DNA from: Saccharothrix australiensis
Lineage (GTDB): Bacteria; Actinomycetota; Actinomycetes; Mycobacteriales; Pseudonocardiaceae
Direction of reading: 5' to 3'
DNA: 64,000 bases
NCBI RefSeq assembly: GCF_003634935.1
Contig: NZ_RBXO01000001.1
Coordinates: 3,063,501-3,127,500, forward strand
Positions 16,622-26,700 of the stretch are shown piece after piece. Both the position numbers and the translations under genes were made by a program. Below the pieces are notes generated by a model that did not search any database, was not told the DNA's origin, and saw only the letters and a list, made by a program, of their open reading frames with translations. Position 1 is the stretch's first letter. Each line of letters begins with the position of its first letter.

Positions 16622-17538
16622 GATTCCCTTCCCCCCTCGGCCGCTCGCGGCCGGAACGCGTGCCTGGACGGCGTCGCGGTCCACGCCATGACCAGCAGCG
16701 CGATCATCACGGTGGCGAACCCGGCCAGGTTCATCAGCACCAGGATCGCCAGGTGCAGGAGGCAGCCGACGACCAGGGCGACCGTCCGCCACCGCCGACT
16801 CCCGAGCACGGTGACCGCGATCAGGAGCTGCGCCGCGATCACGCCCCAGCTCAGCGCGGCCACCGCCGGGAAGGAGCGGAAGACCGGCTCGCCGACGGGC
16901 CCGAGGAGCGATCGGAACCCGTAGTCGGGGTGGTCGGCCACCACTCGCATCGCGCTGCCCTGCCGCCACATGGGATCGCCTACCTTGGTGATGGCCGTGC
17001 TCGCGTAGATGACGCAGAGCTGACCCCGCAACGCCCAGAGCGCGGTGAGCGAGGCGCCGCGCCACTGCGGCGCCAACGGGTGTTCGGGGCGTGACCAGTG
17101 CCAGGTGCGGCTGTCACCGAGGCAGATCGGGATCAGCAGCATCGCCCCGATCTGCCCCGCGCTGTCACCGCCGTTCGGCATGGGCATGGCGGTGAGGCTG
17201 AACGCGACGTACCAGTGGGGCGCGCACGTCCACCGCGGCCGGTAACCCGCCACCACCGCGATCAGGACGATGATCGCGACCGCCCGACCGACCACCATGC
17301 CGGTGTCGGCGGGACCGAGCGCGCACCACAGCGAAACGGCGTGGAAGTCCGTGCAGCGCATACCGGACGGGAACTCCGGTGTGCCGGCGAACAGCGCCGC
17401 GTCCGAGCTGAACAGGATCGTCAGCACCTGCGCCGCGGCGAGCAGGCTCCGGCCGATGGCCAGCGCGGACCTCCTCGGGTCGGCGTCGACGACCACCTCG
17501 GAGAACCGCTGCCTGGAGCGCTCTAACGCCTGTCGCAC
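16618..17538 (-). CDS. SdpB-like (HTTM family) membrane protein of peptide maturation
   Basis: A 306-residue integral membrane protein with roughly six to eight hydrophobic segments, for example VVGRAVAIIVLIAVVAGY, GVIAAQLLIAVTVLG and VALVVGCLLHLAILVLMNLA. The HTTM-like core motif (RGQLCVIYASTAITKVGDPM) matches the SdpB group. In Bacillus subtilis, SdpB with SdpA converts pro-SdpC into the active killing peptide. The GTG start at 17538 overlaps the SdpA-like gene by 16 bases. The pairing with an SdpA-like gene supports the family call; a homologue of the long SdpC precursor is absent. Confidence 0.82.
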   Translation of the reverse strand: MRQALERSRQRFSEVVVDADPRRSALAIGRSLLAAAQVLTILFSSDAALFAGTPEFPSGMRCTDFHAVSLWCALGPADTGMVVGRAVAIIVLIAVVAGYRPRWTCAPHWYVAFSLTAMPMPNGGDSAGQIGAMLLIPICLGDSRTWHWSRPEHPLAPQWRGASLTALWALRGQLCVIYASTAITKVGDPMWRQGSAMRVVADHPDYGFRSLLGPVGEPVFRSFPAVAALSWGVIAAQLLIAVTVLGSRRWRTVALVVGCLLHLAILVLMNLAGFATVMIALLVMAWTATPSRHAFRPRAAEGGRES

Positions 17539-18116
17539 ACGGCATCCACCACCACCGTCCAGCGCGCCGCGGGTGGCGCGGGGATGCTGTTCGGCGGCGG
17601 GACGGCCGTGCGTTCAGCCACCAGCAACACCTTCCCGCACACCGTCGGGGCACGGGACGTGTTCTCCAGTCGGTATGACCACCGCGAACCGGGTTCCTCG
17701 ACGCACTCGGCCGCATCCGGTCGAGCGCACGGCCGCCAGTGCTGCCGGGGAACACCGCGGACGAGCGTGCGCACCTCGCTCGCCTCCGCGTCGACCCGTC
17801 GGTCGAATCCCCACGCGTTGTCCGCCCAGCCCTGGCGCCCGCTCACCGGTCGGAGCGTGCCATCCGGGTTCACCGAGTGCGCCTCCAGCACGTTCCGGTC
17901 CAGGTCCACGAAGAACGACCACTCCTGCGGCCACAATGCTCGATAACCGCTGAGGACGGCACGCGGGTGCGGTCCACCGAATTGACCTGTGAAAGCGAAT
18001 GCGAACGTCGTCAACAGCACGGTGGCGGTGAACACCGAACCTTGTGCGCTGCGTCGCGCGGCAACGTCGTCGGGCCGCGCGCAGGGCCGCGGTGAACGGA
18101 ACTTCCGCATACCCAC
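17523..18116 (-). CDS. SdpA-family antimicrobial-peptide system protein
   Basis: A 197-residue protein with one N-terminal hydrophobic helix (SVFTATVLLTTFAFAFTG). The family hallmark is GYRALWPQEWSFFVDLDRNV, resembling SdpA family proteins. Two Cys lie in CARPDAAECVEE and others near the C-terminus. In B. subtilis SdpA is needed, with SdpB, to mature the SDP toxin. The GTG at 18116 starts 7 bases after the stop of the small secreted peptide gene; an ATG at 18110 is the alternative. Tight packing indicates one operon: peptide, sdpA, sdpB, GNAT. Confidence 0.82.
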   Translation of the reverse strand: MGMRKFRSPRPCARPDDVAARRSAQGSVFTATVLLTTFAFAFTGQFGGPHPRAVLSGYRALWPQEWSFFVDLDRNVLEAHSVNPDGTLRPVSGRQGWADNAWGFDRRVDAEASEVRTLVRGVPRQHWRPCARPDAAECVEEPGSRWSYRLENTSRAPTVCGKVLLVAERTAVPPPNSIPAPPAARWTVVVDAVCDRR

Positions 18117-18123
18117 CGGGGTT

Positions 18124-18276
18124 TCACATGGCCTGCATGCCGGTGCTGTCGACCTGGTTCTCCGATTCGACGACGTTCGCCGTGGGGGGCGTGGTGTCCG
18201 TCGCCGAGCCGGTCGAAACGGCCACGAGCAGCCCTGACGCGGACAGTGCGAGCGCAGCGAAAAGTGCCTTGATCAC
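18124..18276 (-). CDS. Small secreted peptide precursor, 50 residues (candidate toxin of the Sdp-like operon)
   Basis: An unannotated-size ORF: GTG 18276 to TGA 18124. Residues 1-25 form a clear signal peptide: a Lys at position 3, a hydrophobic core (ALFAALALSASGLLVAV), then a polar stretch ending STGSA, a plausible cleavage site. The remaining ~25 residues (TDTTPPTANVVESENQ then VDSTGMQAM) are acidic and contain no Cys. A strong ribosome binding site, GGAGGGGG, lies 5-6 bases upstream. It is the first gene of the operon, 7 bases before the SdpA-like gene, where a peptide precursor would be expected. It shares no recognisable similarity with SdpC, which is about 200 residues with a Cys pair. 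Function is inferred only from position. Confidence 0.72.
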   Translation of the reverse strand: MIKALFAALALSASGLLVAVSTGSATDTTPPTANVVESENQVDSTGMQAM

Positions 18277-18510
18277 AGGTCCCCCTCCTGAGTCAAGTTC
18301 GATGTCCCGGTCGTTTCAAACCTTTATACCACTCGTCCCCGAGCCCGGCACATCGACCGCACGCGTCGACTTCGTTTCATATGCCGTCGACGCGACGTTC
18401 ATCCATTACTGCGTTGGCAGCACCCGGAGCGGGCGATCGGCGCACTTCCGAGCGGCGCGCCGACCCGCCCGAACTCGTAGGCTGGTAGGTCGAGACTGAG
18501 GGAGCACTTC
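18277..18510. promoter_or_regulatory. Divergent promoter region between the Sdp-like operon and the AfsR-type gene
   Basis: A 234-base gap between genes facing away from each other, less GC-rich than its neighbours. Read leftward, TATAAA (on the minus strand, about 18323-18328) is a possible -10 for the peptide operon. The rightward gene has TAGGCT/TAGGTC near 18478-18490. The element CGTTTCA or CGTTCA recurs three times (about 18312, 18371, 18398). None of these was tested for spacing against a known sigma factor. Confidence 0.4.
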
Positions 18511-21500
18511 ATGACCGTGACGTTTCGACTCCTCGGGCCACTGGAAGTGCGCTACTCGGGGGGCCTGGTCCGCATCGCGGGGACGCGTCAGCAGCGGCTG
18601 CTGGTGTTGCTCCTGCTCGAAGTCAATCGGGTCGTCCAGATCACCGCGCTCATCGACCAGTTGTGGGTCGATCCCCCGCCATCGGCTCGACAACAGATTT
18701 ACAAGGCCATCTGCGGGCTCCGCAAGGCACTGGCCCTGCGGATCGACCGGGTGGGGTCGGGGTACCGCCTCCTGCTGCCCGCTCCCGCGATCGACTGGTA
18801 CCAGTTCCTCCGCACCCTGGAGGAAGCCGATCGCGCGGCGGCCCGCGGCGACCTCGCCGAGGCGGCCGACCGGTTGCGCACGGGCCTGGACCTGTGGCGG
18901 GGCAACGCCTTGGCCGGCCTGGCGGGCGACGCGTTCACCAACGCCGCCGTCCGGCTGGAGGAACAGCGGCTCGTCGCGGTGGAGAAGCTCATGTCACTGC
19001 GCATCCGCCTGGGTGACGACAGCGCGGTGGTGGGTGAGCTGCGCGAGCTCGTGGCGGTGCACCCGCTGCGGGAGGCGTTCCGCCTCGGCCTGATGCAGGC
19101 GTTGCACCGCAGCGGCCGGCAGGCCGAAGCGCTGGAGGTCTACGACGAGGGTCGGCGCATCCTCGCCGATGAGCTGGGTCTGGACCCCGGCCCGGACCTG
19201 CGCCGGTACCACCAGGTGATCCTCAGCGGCGAGGGGCTGGAGCCCGCGCCGGCCGGGCGCCGGGTGCCCGACGTCGCCGCCGAACCGGCCGGGCCGCCCG
19301 ACCTCCGGCCGGTCAAGTCCTACCTGCCGCACGACGTGACCGACTTCTCCGGGCGTTGCGCCGAGATCACCAGGCTGACGGCGGCCGTGCGCGACACCGA
19401 CCGGCTGGCCCTGACGATCTCGTCGATCGACGGCATGGGCGGTGTCGGCAAGACCGCCCTGGCGGTCCACTTGGGACACAAGCTCGCCGAGGACTACCCC
19501 GACGGCCAGTACTTCGTCGACCTCCACGGCTTCAGCCTCGGCATCGACCCGGTCACGCCGGCGCAGGCGCTGGACGCGTTGCTGAGCGACAGCGGTCTCC
19601 CCCCGGAACTCGTGCCACCCACCGTGCAGGGCCGCAGTTCGCTCTGGCGCTCCCGCATGGCGGGCAAGAAGGCCCTGCTCGTCCTCGACAACGCCCTCAA
19701 CACCGCCCAGGTCCGGCCGCTGCTGCCCGGCACGTCGGGTGTCCTCGTGCTCATCACCAGCCGCCGGAAGCTGACGGCGCTCGAAGGGGCGATGCCGCTG
19801 TCGCTGGACGTCTTACCGGACGACGACGCCATCCGGCTGTTCACCAAGGTGGCCGGTCCCGAACGCACCGAAGGACAGGAGCAGGCGGTCGCCGTGGTGG
19901 TGCGGATCTGCGGCAACCTGCCGCTGGCCATCCGCGTCGCGGCGGCCCGGTTCCGCGAGCGGACCGGGTGGACGGTCGCGGACCTCGCCCGCCGCCTGCT
20001 CAACCAGGCGGACCGGGCGCGGTTGCTCCGGGTGGAGGACCGCAGCGTCACGGCGGTGCTCAGGCTGTCCTACCGGTACCTCTCCACCGCGCAGCGACGC
20101 GTCTTCCGGCGGCTGAGCCTGCACCCCGGCGTCGACTTCGACGCCTACGTCGTCGCGGCGCTGGTCGGTTGCCAGCCCGGCGAAGCGGAGCAGTGCCTGG
20201 AGGAGTTGGCGGACGACAACCTCGTGCGGAGCGGCGGCGACGGCCGATACCACCTGCACGACCTGGTCCGGGACTGCGCCCAGCTGCTGCTCCGGGAGAA
20301 CGAGGACGAGGCCGAGCGCCGGTCCGCGCTCAGCAGGCTGTTCGACTACTACCTGCACTCGGCGCACGCGTGGTCCGAGCACCTGGTCAACAACCTGTAC
20401 CGCGTGGCACCCGACGCCGGACCGCATCCCGCGCACATCAGAAGACCCCCGGACGTCGTGGCCGCGTCGAAGTTCCTCGACGCGGAGCGCGCCAACCTCG
20501 TCGCGGTGGCGCAGTTGGCCGCGGAGAACGGGTGGTACCGGCACGCCTGGCAGTTGGCGTGCAGCCTCCAACCCATGCTGAAGCTGCGCAACTACGGTGG
20601 CCACGCGCACGCGTTGTTCGAGCGCGGTGTGGACGCCGCCCGCACCGCGGGTGACCCCGATGGGGAATCCCTCTGCCTGCAAGGGCTTTCCGCGGTCTGC
20701 CGCGAGCAGGGGTCGCGCGCCGAGGCGAAGGAGCACCTGGAGCACGCCCTGAAGCTGAGCCGCGACCTCGGCGACCAGGACGCGGTGATCGCGCAGCTCG
20801 TGGACCTGGCCACCCTGTTGCTGGGCGAGGACCGGCCGACCGACGCCCGTAACGTCCTGCGGGACGCCGCGGCGCTGGCGACCGGCGGCCACGGCGCGTT
20901 CCTGCGCGGGGTCATCGCGAACAACACCGGCGCGATCCTGCGGGACCTGGGCGAGTTCGACGAAGCCCTCGAACACCTCCACGCGGCGCTGGCCATGACC
21001 GAGCCGTCGGAACTCGCCCGGTCCGGGCTCATGACGAGGTGGAGCGTCGGCACGATCCACCACCTCCGCGGCGAGCCCGAACGCGCTCTGGCGGAGTTCA
21101 CGGCGATCCTCGAGTCGAGCGGGCACAGCGGGTTCGAGCACGGCCGCGCGCTGGCGCTGCTCGGGCTGTCGGCGGTGCGCCGTTCGCTGGGCGACATCGC
21201 CGAGTCGCTCGACCGCGGTCGTGCGGCGCTCACCCTCGCGCGCGGGCTGGGGCTGCGGACCATCGAGTGCGAGGCGTTGAACTGCGTGGGCGAGGCCGCG
21301 CTCGCGGGCGGGGACCCCGACTGCGCGGAACAGATCTTCGAGCAGGCCGTCGGCCACGCCGAGCGGTACCGGCTGATGCGGTACAAGGCCCGTGGGTTCG
21401 ACGGGCTCGCCCACGTGGCGCTCGCGCGGGGCAACCGGGTCGACGCGGCCCGGCTGTGGCGGGAAGCCGTCAACCTCTACCCGGAGGGCATGGCCGACGC

Positions 21501-21585
21501 GGAGTTCGCCCGCGCGCACCTGTCCCGACCCGACCTCGGCGGGGTCTGCTTCCGCTGTGCGACCAAGAGTTCCGCGGGAGGGTAG
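18511..21585 (+). CDS. AfsR/SARP-family regulator with NB-ARC ATPase and TPR repeats
   Basis: A 1,024-residue regulator. Residues ~1-95 are an OmpR-like winged helix (FRLLGPLEVRYSGG) and ~95-245 the BTAD domain. An NB-ARC ATPase follows at ~270-600 with Walker A GMGGVGKTALAVHLG near residue 308 and Walker B KALLVLDNALN. The last ~400 residues are TPR-like repeats. This is the full AfsR plan; such proteins activate secondary-metabolite genes and respond to nucleotide and signals. GAGGGAG 7 bases before ATG 18511 supports the start. It lies upstream of the NRPS genes on the same strand and is the likeliest pathway activator, though a role in the neighbouring Sdp-like operon is also possible. 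Confidence 0.9.
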   Translation: MTVTFRLLGPLEVRYSGGLVRIAGTRQQRLLVLLLLEVNRVVQITALIDQLWVDPPPSARQQIYKAICGLRKALALRIDRVGSGYRLLLPAPAIDWYQFLRTLEEADRAAARGDLAEAADRLRTGLDLWRGNALAGLAGDAFTNAAVRLEEQRLVAVEKLMSLRIRLGDDSAVVGELRELVAVHPLREAFRLGLMQALHRSGRQAEALEVYDEGRRILADELGLDPGPDLRRYHQVILSGEGLEPAPAGRRVPDVAAEPAGPPDLRPVKSYLPHDVTDFSGRCAEITRLTAAVRDTDRLALTISSIDGMGGVGKTALAVHLGHKLAEDYPDGQYFVDLHGFSLGIDPVTPAQALDALLSDSGLPPELVPPTVQGRSSLWRSRMAGKKALLVLDNALNTAQVRPLLPGTSGVLVLITSRRKLTALEGAMPLSLDVLPDDDAIRLFTKVAGPERTEGQEQAVAVVVRICGNLPLAIRVAAARFRERTGWTVADLARRLLNQADRARLLRVEDRSVTAVLRLSYRYLSTAQRRVFRRLSLHPGVDFDAYVVAALVGCQPGEAEQCLEELADDNLVRSGGDGRYHLHDLVRDCAQLLLRENEDEAERRSALSRLFDYYLHSAHAWSEHLVNNLYRVAPDAGPHPAHIRRPPDVVAASKFLDAERANLVAVAQLAAENGWYRHAWQLACSLQPMLKLRNYGGHAHALFERGVDAARTAGDPDGESLCLQGLSAVCREQGSRAEAKEHLEHALKLSRDLGDQDAVIAQLVDLATLLLGEDRPTDARNVLRDAAALATGGHGAFLRGVIANNTGAILRDLGEFDEALEHLHAALAMTEPSELARSGLMTRWSVGTIHHLRGEPERALAEFTAILESSGHSGFEHGRALALLGLSAVRRSLGDIAESLDRGRAALTLARGLGLRTIECEALNCVGEAALAGGDPDCAEQIFEQAVGHAERYRLMRYKARGFDGLAHVALARGNRVDAARLWREAVNLYPEGMADAEFARAHLSRPDLGGVCFRCATKSSAGG

Positions 21586-22040
21586 CCGGGGTGCGGGGAT
21601 CGCGTCGTGCCGGGTCGCCGCACGACCGGCTCCACGTGCCGTCGACGTCGAGCGCGTGACGAACCGGCGGGGTCGGTGCCGCCCCCCGGTTCTCCTGTGT
21701 CGGTCCCGGAGGGGGAGCCCGCGGGTACACCACCGGTAGGAACCGCCGGCAACGTCGGACACGCCGGTATCGCGGGCGACGACGCCCGTGGCACGAGCGC
21801 GCGGGACGGGGCGGATCGCGTCCGGTCACCACGAGGGACGCGGAAAGAGCTGCGGGTGCGTCGTCGGGGTGAACGCGACCGATTCAGCCCGCTCCCGTGC
21901 TCTTGTCGGGCGAAATCCGACTCCATTCCGTCTTCGCACGAATCCGTGCGTCGAACCCATGCCGCGCCGGTGCCCTGGGGAACGACTGGTCGCCCAGTGG
22001 CGCTCCGGCGTGGTCGCGAGCAACCACGTGAGGGGACCGA
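21586..22040. other. Intergenic region, no gene recognised
   Basis: 455 bases between two regulators on the same strand. Several open frames cross it, but none has a credible start, ribosome binding site or protein-like composition. The stretch 21,870-21,960 is relatively AT-rich and may hold the promoter of the XRE-STAND gene. Nothing else is seen. Confidence 0.5.
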
Positions 22041-23285
22041 GTGGCCGATCAGTACGAGTTCGCGTCATTGCTGACCGCGTTCCGCCGGGAAGCGGGACTC
22101 ACCCAACGGCAGTTGGCCGAATCGTCGCAACTGAGCGAGCGTGCCTTGCGCGACCTGGAACGGGGGCGCGTGCACCGGCCGCGGCAGAGCACGCTGAACC
22201 TGCTCGCGGACGCGTTGGGCCTCGACGACGCGCGCGAACGCCGGTTCAAGGCCGCGGCCGTGACGCCGCGGCGGGCGGCGGAGTGCACGGCGTCGCGGCC
22301 GGGCAACGGCCTGGTCGGGCGGCGCGCCGAGCTGGACGCGCTGATCGGGCTCCTGAGATCGGGGGAGGAGCGGCTGATCTCCGTGATCGGGATGGCGGGA
22401 GCGGGGAAGAGCAGGTTGCTCCGCGAAGTGGCGACCGCGTTCGAGCGGGACCCGGAGTGGTCGGTCGTGCGGTATCCGGTCGACGCCCCCGCTGGAGCGG
22501 TCGGGCGCGTGCCGGCGGAGCGACCGGGGACGCCCGGCGGTGTCCCGGCCGCCGCACGCCCGGCGGCGCTCGGTCCCGAGGGCGGGCCCGACGAGGGCCA
22601 CCACGCGCTGCTGGTCGTCGACAAGGCCGAGGAGGCGGCGCGGGACTACGACTTCGCCGCCATGTTGCGCCGGGCACCGCGCCTGCGGGTGATCGCGGCC
22701 GAGCGGATGCCTGCCGTGCGCAGCGGTCGGTACCTGTTCCCCCTGGCGCCCCTGCGCGTCCCGGACGCCGCGGACGAGGTCGTTCCGTGTGACGTGACGC
22801 GGGTCGAGTCGGTGCGGCTGTTCCTCGACGCCGCCAAGCGGGCGGGCGGACCCGACCGGCCGTTCCCCGACGACCTCGCCGCGGTCGTCGAGCTGTGCGC
22901 GGAACTCGACGGCCTGCCGGGCGCGCTGGCCGCCGCGGCGGCCTGGTCGCCGGTGTACACGCCGAGGCGGATGCTCGCCCTGCTGCGGCGGGACCCTGGT
23001 GCGCTGCTGGAGTCGCCGGGTGGCGACGGCGGCCTCTGGAACAGCATGGTGGAGGCGGTGCTGGCCCTGCACGGGGACGACCGCGCCGCGCTGGCGAGAC
23101 TCGCCACGACCGGCGGTTGCTGGTCGATCGACGCGGGCGCCGCGCTGCTCGACCACGACGCCCACCGGTTCGCCCGCCTCGTCCACTGCCTGCTCTCCCT
23201 GGGGTTCGTCCGCCCGTGCCGCCGCGGCGGGAACCGCTTCTCCGTGCTGAACACGGTCCGCGGTGCCCTGACGGCCGCCGCGTAG
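22041..23285 (+). CDS. XRE-family HTH regulator fused to a STAND-type ATPase
   Basis: A 414-residue protein. Residues ~5-70 form an XRE helix-turn-helix (FRREAGLTQRQLAESSQLSE then RALRDLERGR). Residues ~90-300 form a nucleotide-binding domain with Walker A GMAGAGKSRLL at about 117 and a Walker B-like HALLVVDKAEEA. It lacks the long TPR tail usual in this group, so it is short. GTG 22041 has GAGGGG about 7 bases upstream. It directly precedes the NRPS genes and is probably a second pathway regulator; the ligand is unknown. Confidence 0.82.
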   Translation: MADQYEFASLLTAFRREAGLTQRQLAESSQLSERALRDLERGRVHRPRQSTLNLLADALGLDDARERRFKAAAVTPRRAAECTASRPGNGLVGRRAELDALIGLLRSGEERLISVIGMAGAGKSRLLREVATAFERDPEWSVVRYPVDAPAGAVGRVPAERPGTPGGVPAAARPAALGPEGGPDEGHHALLVVDKAEEAARDYDFAAMLRRAPRLRVIAAERMPAVRSGRYLFPLAPLRVPDAADEVVPCDVTRVESVRLFLDAAKRAGGPDRPFPDDLAAVVELCAELDGLPGALAAAAAWSPVYTPRRMLALLRRDPGALLESPGGDGGLWNSMVEAVLALHGDDRAALARLATTGGCWSIDAGAALLDHDAHRFARLVHCLLSLGFVRPCRRGGNRFSVLNTVRGALTAAA

Positions 23286-23422
23286 CCGTTCCCCGACCGG
23301 TTCCGCCCGTGCCGGACGGCTTCGGCCGAATGGCCGGTGCGGCATTTTCGGCACGCGGCGGCGGACGCGCAACTGCCGCTCATCTGCCGGATCACCCCGG
23401 TGTCAACAGGCTTAGGCTCGAT

Positions 23423-23436
23423 ATCGGCCGGCCGAT
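23423..23436. promoter_or_regulatory. Perfect 14-bp palindrome upstream of the NRPS operon
   Basis: ATCGGCCGGCCGAT, a perfect palindrome 45 bases before the mbtH start, in the 196-base gap after the XRE-STAND gene. A TAGGCT hexamer at 23413-23418 just upstream could be a -10 element. The palindrome would then overlap the transcription start and could serve as an operator. Assignment is by symmetry alone. Confidence 0.4.
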
Positions 23437-23481
23437 CCCGGAGTTCTCGCGGAATTATTCACGCATTGATCGGAGCAGACC

Positions 23482-23679
23482 GTGGAAAACCCTTTCGATG
23501 ACGACAACGCGGAGTACGTCGTGCTCGTCAACGACGCGCGGCAGCACTCCCTCTGGCCCGCGACCATGACCGTGCCCGGTGGCTGGAGTCGGGTGTTCGG
23601 CCCGGCCGAGCGGGCCGAATGCCTCGACCACGTCGAGCGGAACTGGACCGACATCCGGCCGGTTCGGGCGCGGGCCTGA
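23482..23679 (+). CDS. mbtH: MbtH-family NRPS accessory protein
   Basis: A 65-residue MbtH-like protein, which binds and activates or stabilises NRPS adenylation domains. Family landmarks are present: [27 protein letters not shown], and the C-terminal [14 protein letters not shown] with conserved Trp. The usual NDExQ is changed to NDARQ. GTG 23482 has GGAG upstream. It opens the NRPS operon 56 bases before the main synthetase and probably serves several of the four A domains encoded here. Confidence 0.95.
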   Translation: MENPFDDDNAEYVVLVNDARQHSLWPATMTVPGGWSRVFGPAERAECLDHVERNWTDIRPVRARA

Positions 23680-23735
23680 GCCGCCGCCGGCCCGACCGGC
23701 AGTCGCCGTCGTTCACACCGACCAGGGAGACACGC

Positions 23736-26700
23736 GTGCGCGGTGCCGTCATCCAAGATGTGTTCCCGCTCACCGCGGTGCAGGAAGCGATGCTGTTCGA
23801 GTCGCTACAGGGCACGGCGGGGAGCAATACCTACACCCTGCAGGTGGTCGTCCACCTCGACCGGCCACTCGACCCGGTCGGGCTGAGAGCCGCTGCCGAG
23901 CGCGTGGTGCGGCGTCACCCCGCGCTGCGTACGCGCATCTTCACCAGGGCGGGCGGCCGGCCCGTCCAGGTCGTCCAGCACGAGGTCGCGCTGCGGTGGG
24001 CGGAGCACGACGTCCAGGGCGTCGACGAAGCGGAGCGCGACGAGACCGCCCGGAGGCTGGCGGAGGAGGACTGGCGTCGCGGCGTGCCGATCGACGCGCC
24101 CGCGCTGATCCGCTTCACGCTGCTGAAGCTGGGCGGGGAGCGCCACCGGCTGGTCGTCACCGCCCAGCACGCCCTGGTCGACGGCACCTCGCTCGACCGG
24201 ATCGTCGCCGAGGTGCTGGGCGGCACCGGAGCCGTGCCCGATGGGGTCGAGGAAAACCCTTACGCGCCCTACTTCTCCTGGCTTCGCGGGCAGGACGCGG
24301 AAGGGGCGCTCGCGGCCTGGCGGCCGCAGGTCGAGGGGTACGTGCCCAGGCTGTTCCTCGATCACGGCGGCGAGAACGCGGCGTCGGACCTGCTCCGGCA
24401 CGAGTTGTCGACCGAGTGGACGGGCCGGCTGCTGGATCGCTGCCGGGAGTGGGGCGTGACGCCCGGCACCGCGTTCCACCTCGCGTGGGGCCTGGTGCTG
24501 GCGTCCCGGCTCGACCGCGACGACGTGATGTTCGGGATGGTCGTCGACGCCCGTCCCACGGAGGTCCCGGCACTGGATGACGGTGTGGGCCTGTTCGTCA
24601 ACACCTCGCCGGTCAGGCTGCGCCTGAGGCCCGAGGACGACGCGGCGGCCGTGCTGGTCGGGATGCAGCGCACGCGTGCCGCGCTGCACCGGCACAACTG
24701 GGTCCCGTTGGCGGAGCTGCACCGCGCGGTGAACGCGCGCACGGGTCTGTTCGACACCTCCATCAACGTCGACGACCTGCGCTCGCGCCCGCGGTGGCCG
24801 GAGGGCGTGCGGAACGTGGAGTACTTCGACTCCACCGGCTACCCGCTCGCCATGAACGTGGAGCTGCGCGACACCACCCGACTGGCGCTGGAGTTCCGCT
24901 CCGACATCTTCGACCGGGACACGGCGGCGGCGGTGCTGGCCGAGTTCACCGGCCACCTCACCGCGCTCGTCGCGGCACCGCGGGCCCGCATCGCCGAGCT
25001 GCGGGCGGCCGTGCCCGCGCCGCCGCGCCGCTTCGACTGGACGGGCGGGCGGCGGGCGAACGCCCAGACCGGCGACCGGCGTGGCCGCACGCAGCGCGAG
25101 GAGATCCTGCGCGGCCTGTTCGCCGAGGTCCTCGACCTGCCCTCGGTCGGGGTGGACGACAACTTCTTCGCGGTCGGCGGCTACTCGCTGCCGGCCACCA
25201 GGCTGATCGGGCGGATGCGGTCCGTGCTCGGCGTGGAGCTGAGCCTGCGCGCCTTGTTCGAGGCGCCGACGGCCGCCGCGCTGGCCGCCCGGCTCGACGG
25301 CGGCTCCGCCGTCCGCCCGCCGGTGACGAGGGCGGCGCGGCGGCCCGAGCGGCTGCCGCTGTCGCCGGGCCAGGAGCGACTGTGGTTCCTCGACCAGCTC
25401 GAAGGACCCACGTCCACCTACAACGTGCCGTTCGCGATCCGGCTGTCCGGTGCGCTGGACGTACCGGCGCTGGAGTCGGCGGTCCGGGACCTGGTGGGCA
25501 GGCACGAGATCCTGCGCACGGTGTTCGACGACGACGAAGGCGTGCCCTTCCAACGGGTGCTGGCTGCCGAGGACGACCCGGTCGCGTTGGAGCGGGAGAC
25601 CTGCGACCGGGCGGAGCTGCCCGGACGGCTGCGCGCGGTGGCGAACTCGGTGTTCCGGATCGCCGAGCGGCCACCGGTCCGGGCGGTGTTGTTCGCGGTG
25701 GCCGACGACGAGCACGTACTGTTGTTGTCGCTGCACCACATGATCACCGATGGGTGGTCGCTGGGTCCGCTGGCCCGCGACCTGAGCACGGCCTACCGGG
25801 CTCGCTCGGTGGGCGGGAGCCCGGACTGGGTCGAGCTGCCCGTGCAGTACGCGGACTACGCGTTGTGGCAGCACGAGCTGATGGGTCCGCACCGGCGGGA
25901 CCAGGTCGAGTACTGGCGCGATGCGCTGGCGGGCCTGCCGGCCCGTACCGAGCTGCCGGCGGACCGGCCGCGTCCCGCCACGTCCACCGGTCGCGGCGAC
26001 TACGTGCACGCGCACGTCCCGGCGGAGCTGCACGCGGAGCTGTTGCGACTGGCCCGCGACCACGACGTCACGTTGTTCATGGTGTTGCAGGCGGCGCTCG
26101 CCGTGCTCATGACGAAGCTGGGCGCGGGAACCGACCTGCCGATCGGCACACCGGTGGCCGGGCGCTCGGACGAGAACCTCGACGAACTCGTCGGGTTCTT
26201 CGCCAACACCGTGGTCCTGCGCACCGACACCTCGGGCGACCCGACCTTCGGCGAGCTGCTGACGCGGGTCCGCGAAGCCGACCTGGACGCCTTCGCCCAC
26301 CAGGACGTGCCGTTCGAGCGCTTGGTCGAGGCGCTCCGCCCGGACCGCTCGGCCTCCGGCCACCCGCTGTTCCAGGTCATGCTCGCCGACGAGACCGACG
26401 CGGGCGCGCACCTCGACCTGCCGGGACTGGTGACCGAGGTGCTGCCGGTCGACCTGGACGCGGCGAAGTTCGACCTGTCCGTCGGCTACCAGGCCGCGGT
26501 GGACGAGCGGGGCGGTGCCGCCGGCATCACCGCCGCGGTCGAGTACTCGACCGACCTGTTCGACCGCTCCTCCGTGGCGACGATGATGGCCAGGTTCGTG
26601 CGGGTGCTCGCGGCCGTGGCGGCCGACGCGGGCGCGCGGGTGGGCGGGATCGACGTCCTGGCCGCCGACGAGCGCGCCAAGCTGCTGTCCGGCTGGTTCG

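Noticed and set aside
21607-22074. Open frames in the gap between the two regulators (for example 155 and 334 codons)
   Set aside because: Composition is typical of random GC-rich frames and they run out of phase into the XRE-STAND gene, whose own start has a good ribosome binding site.
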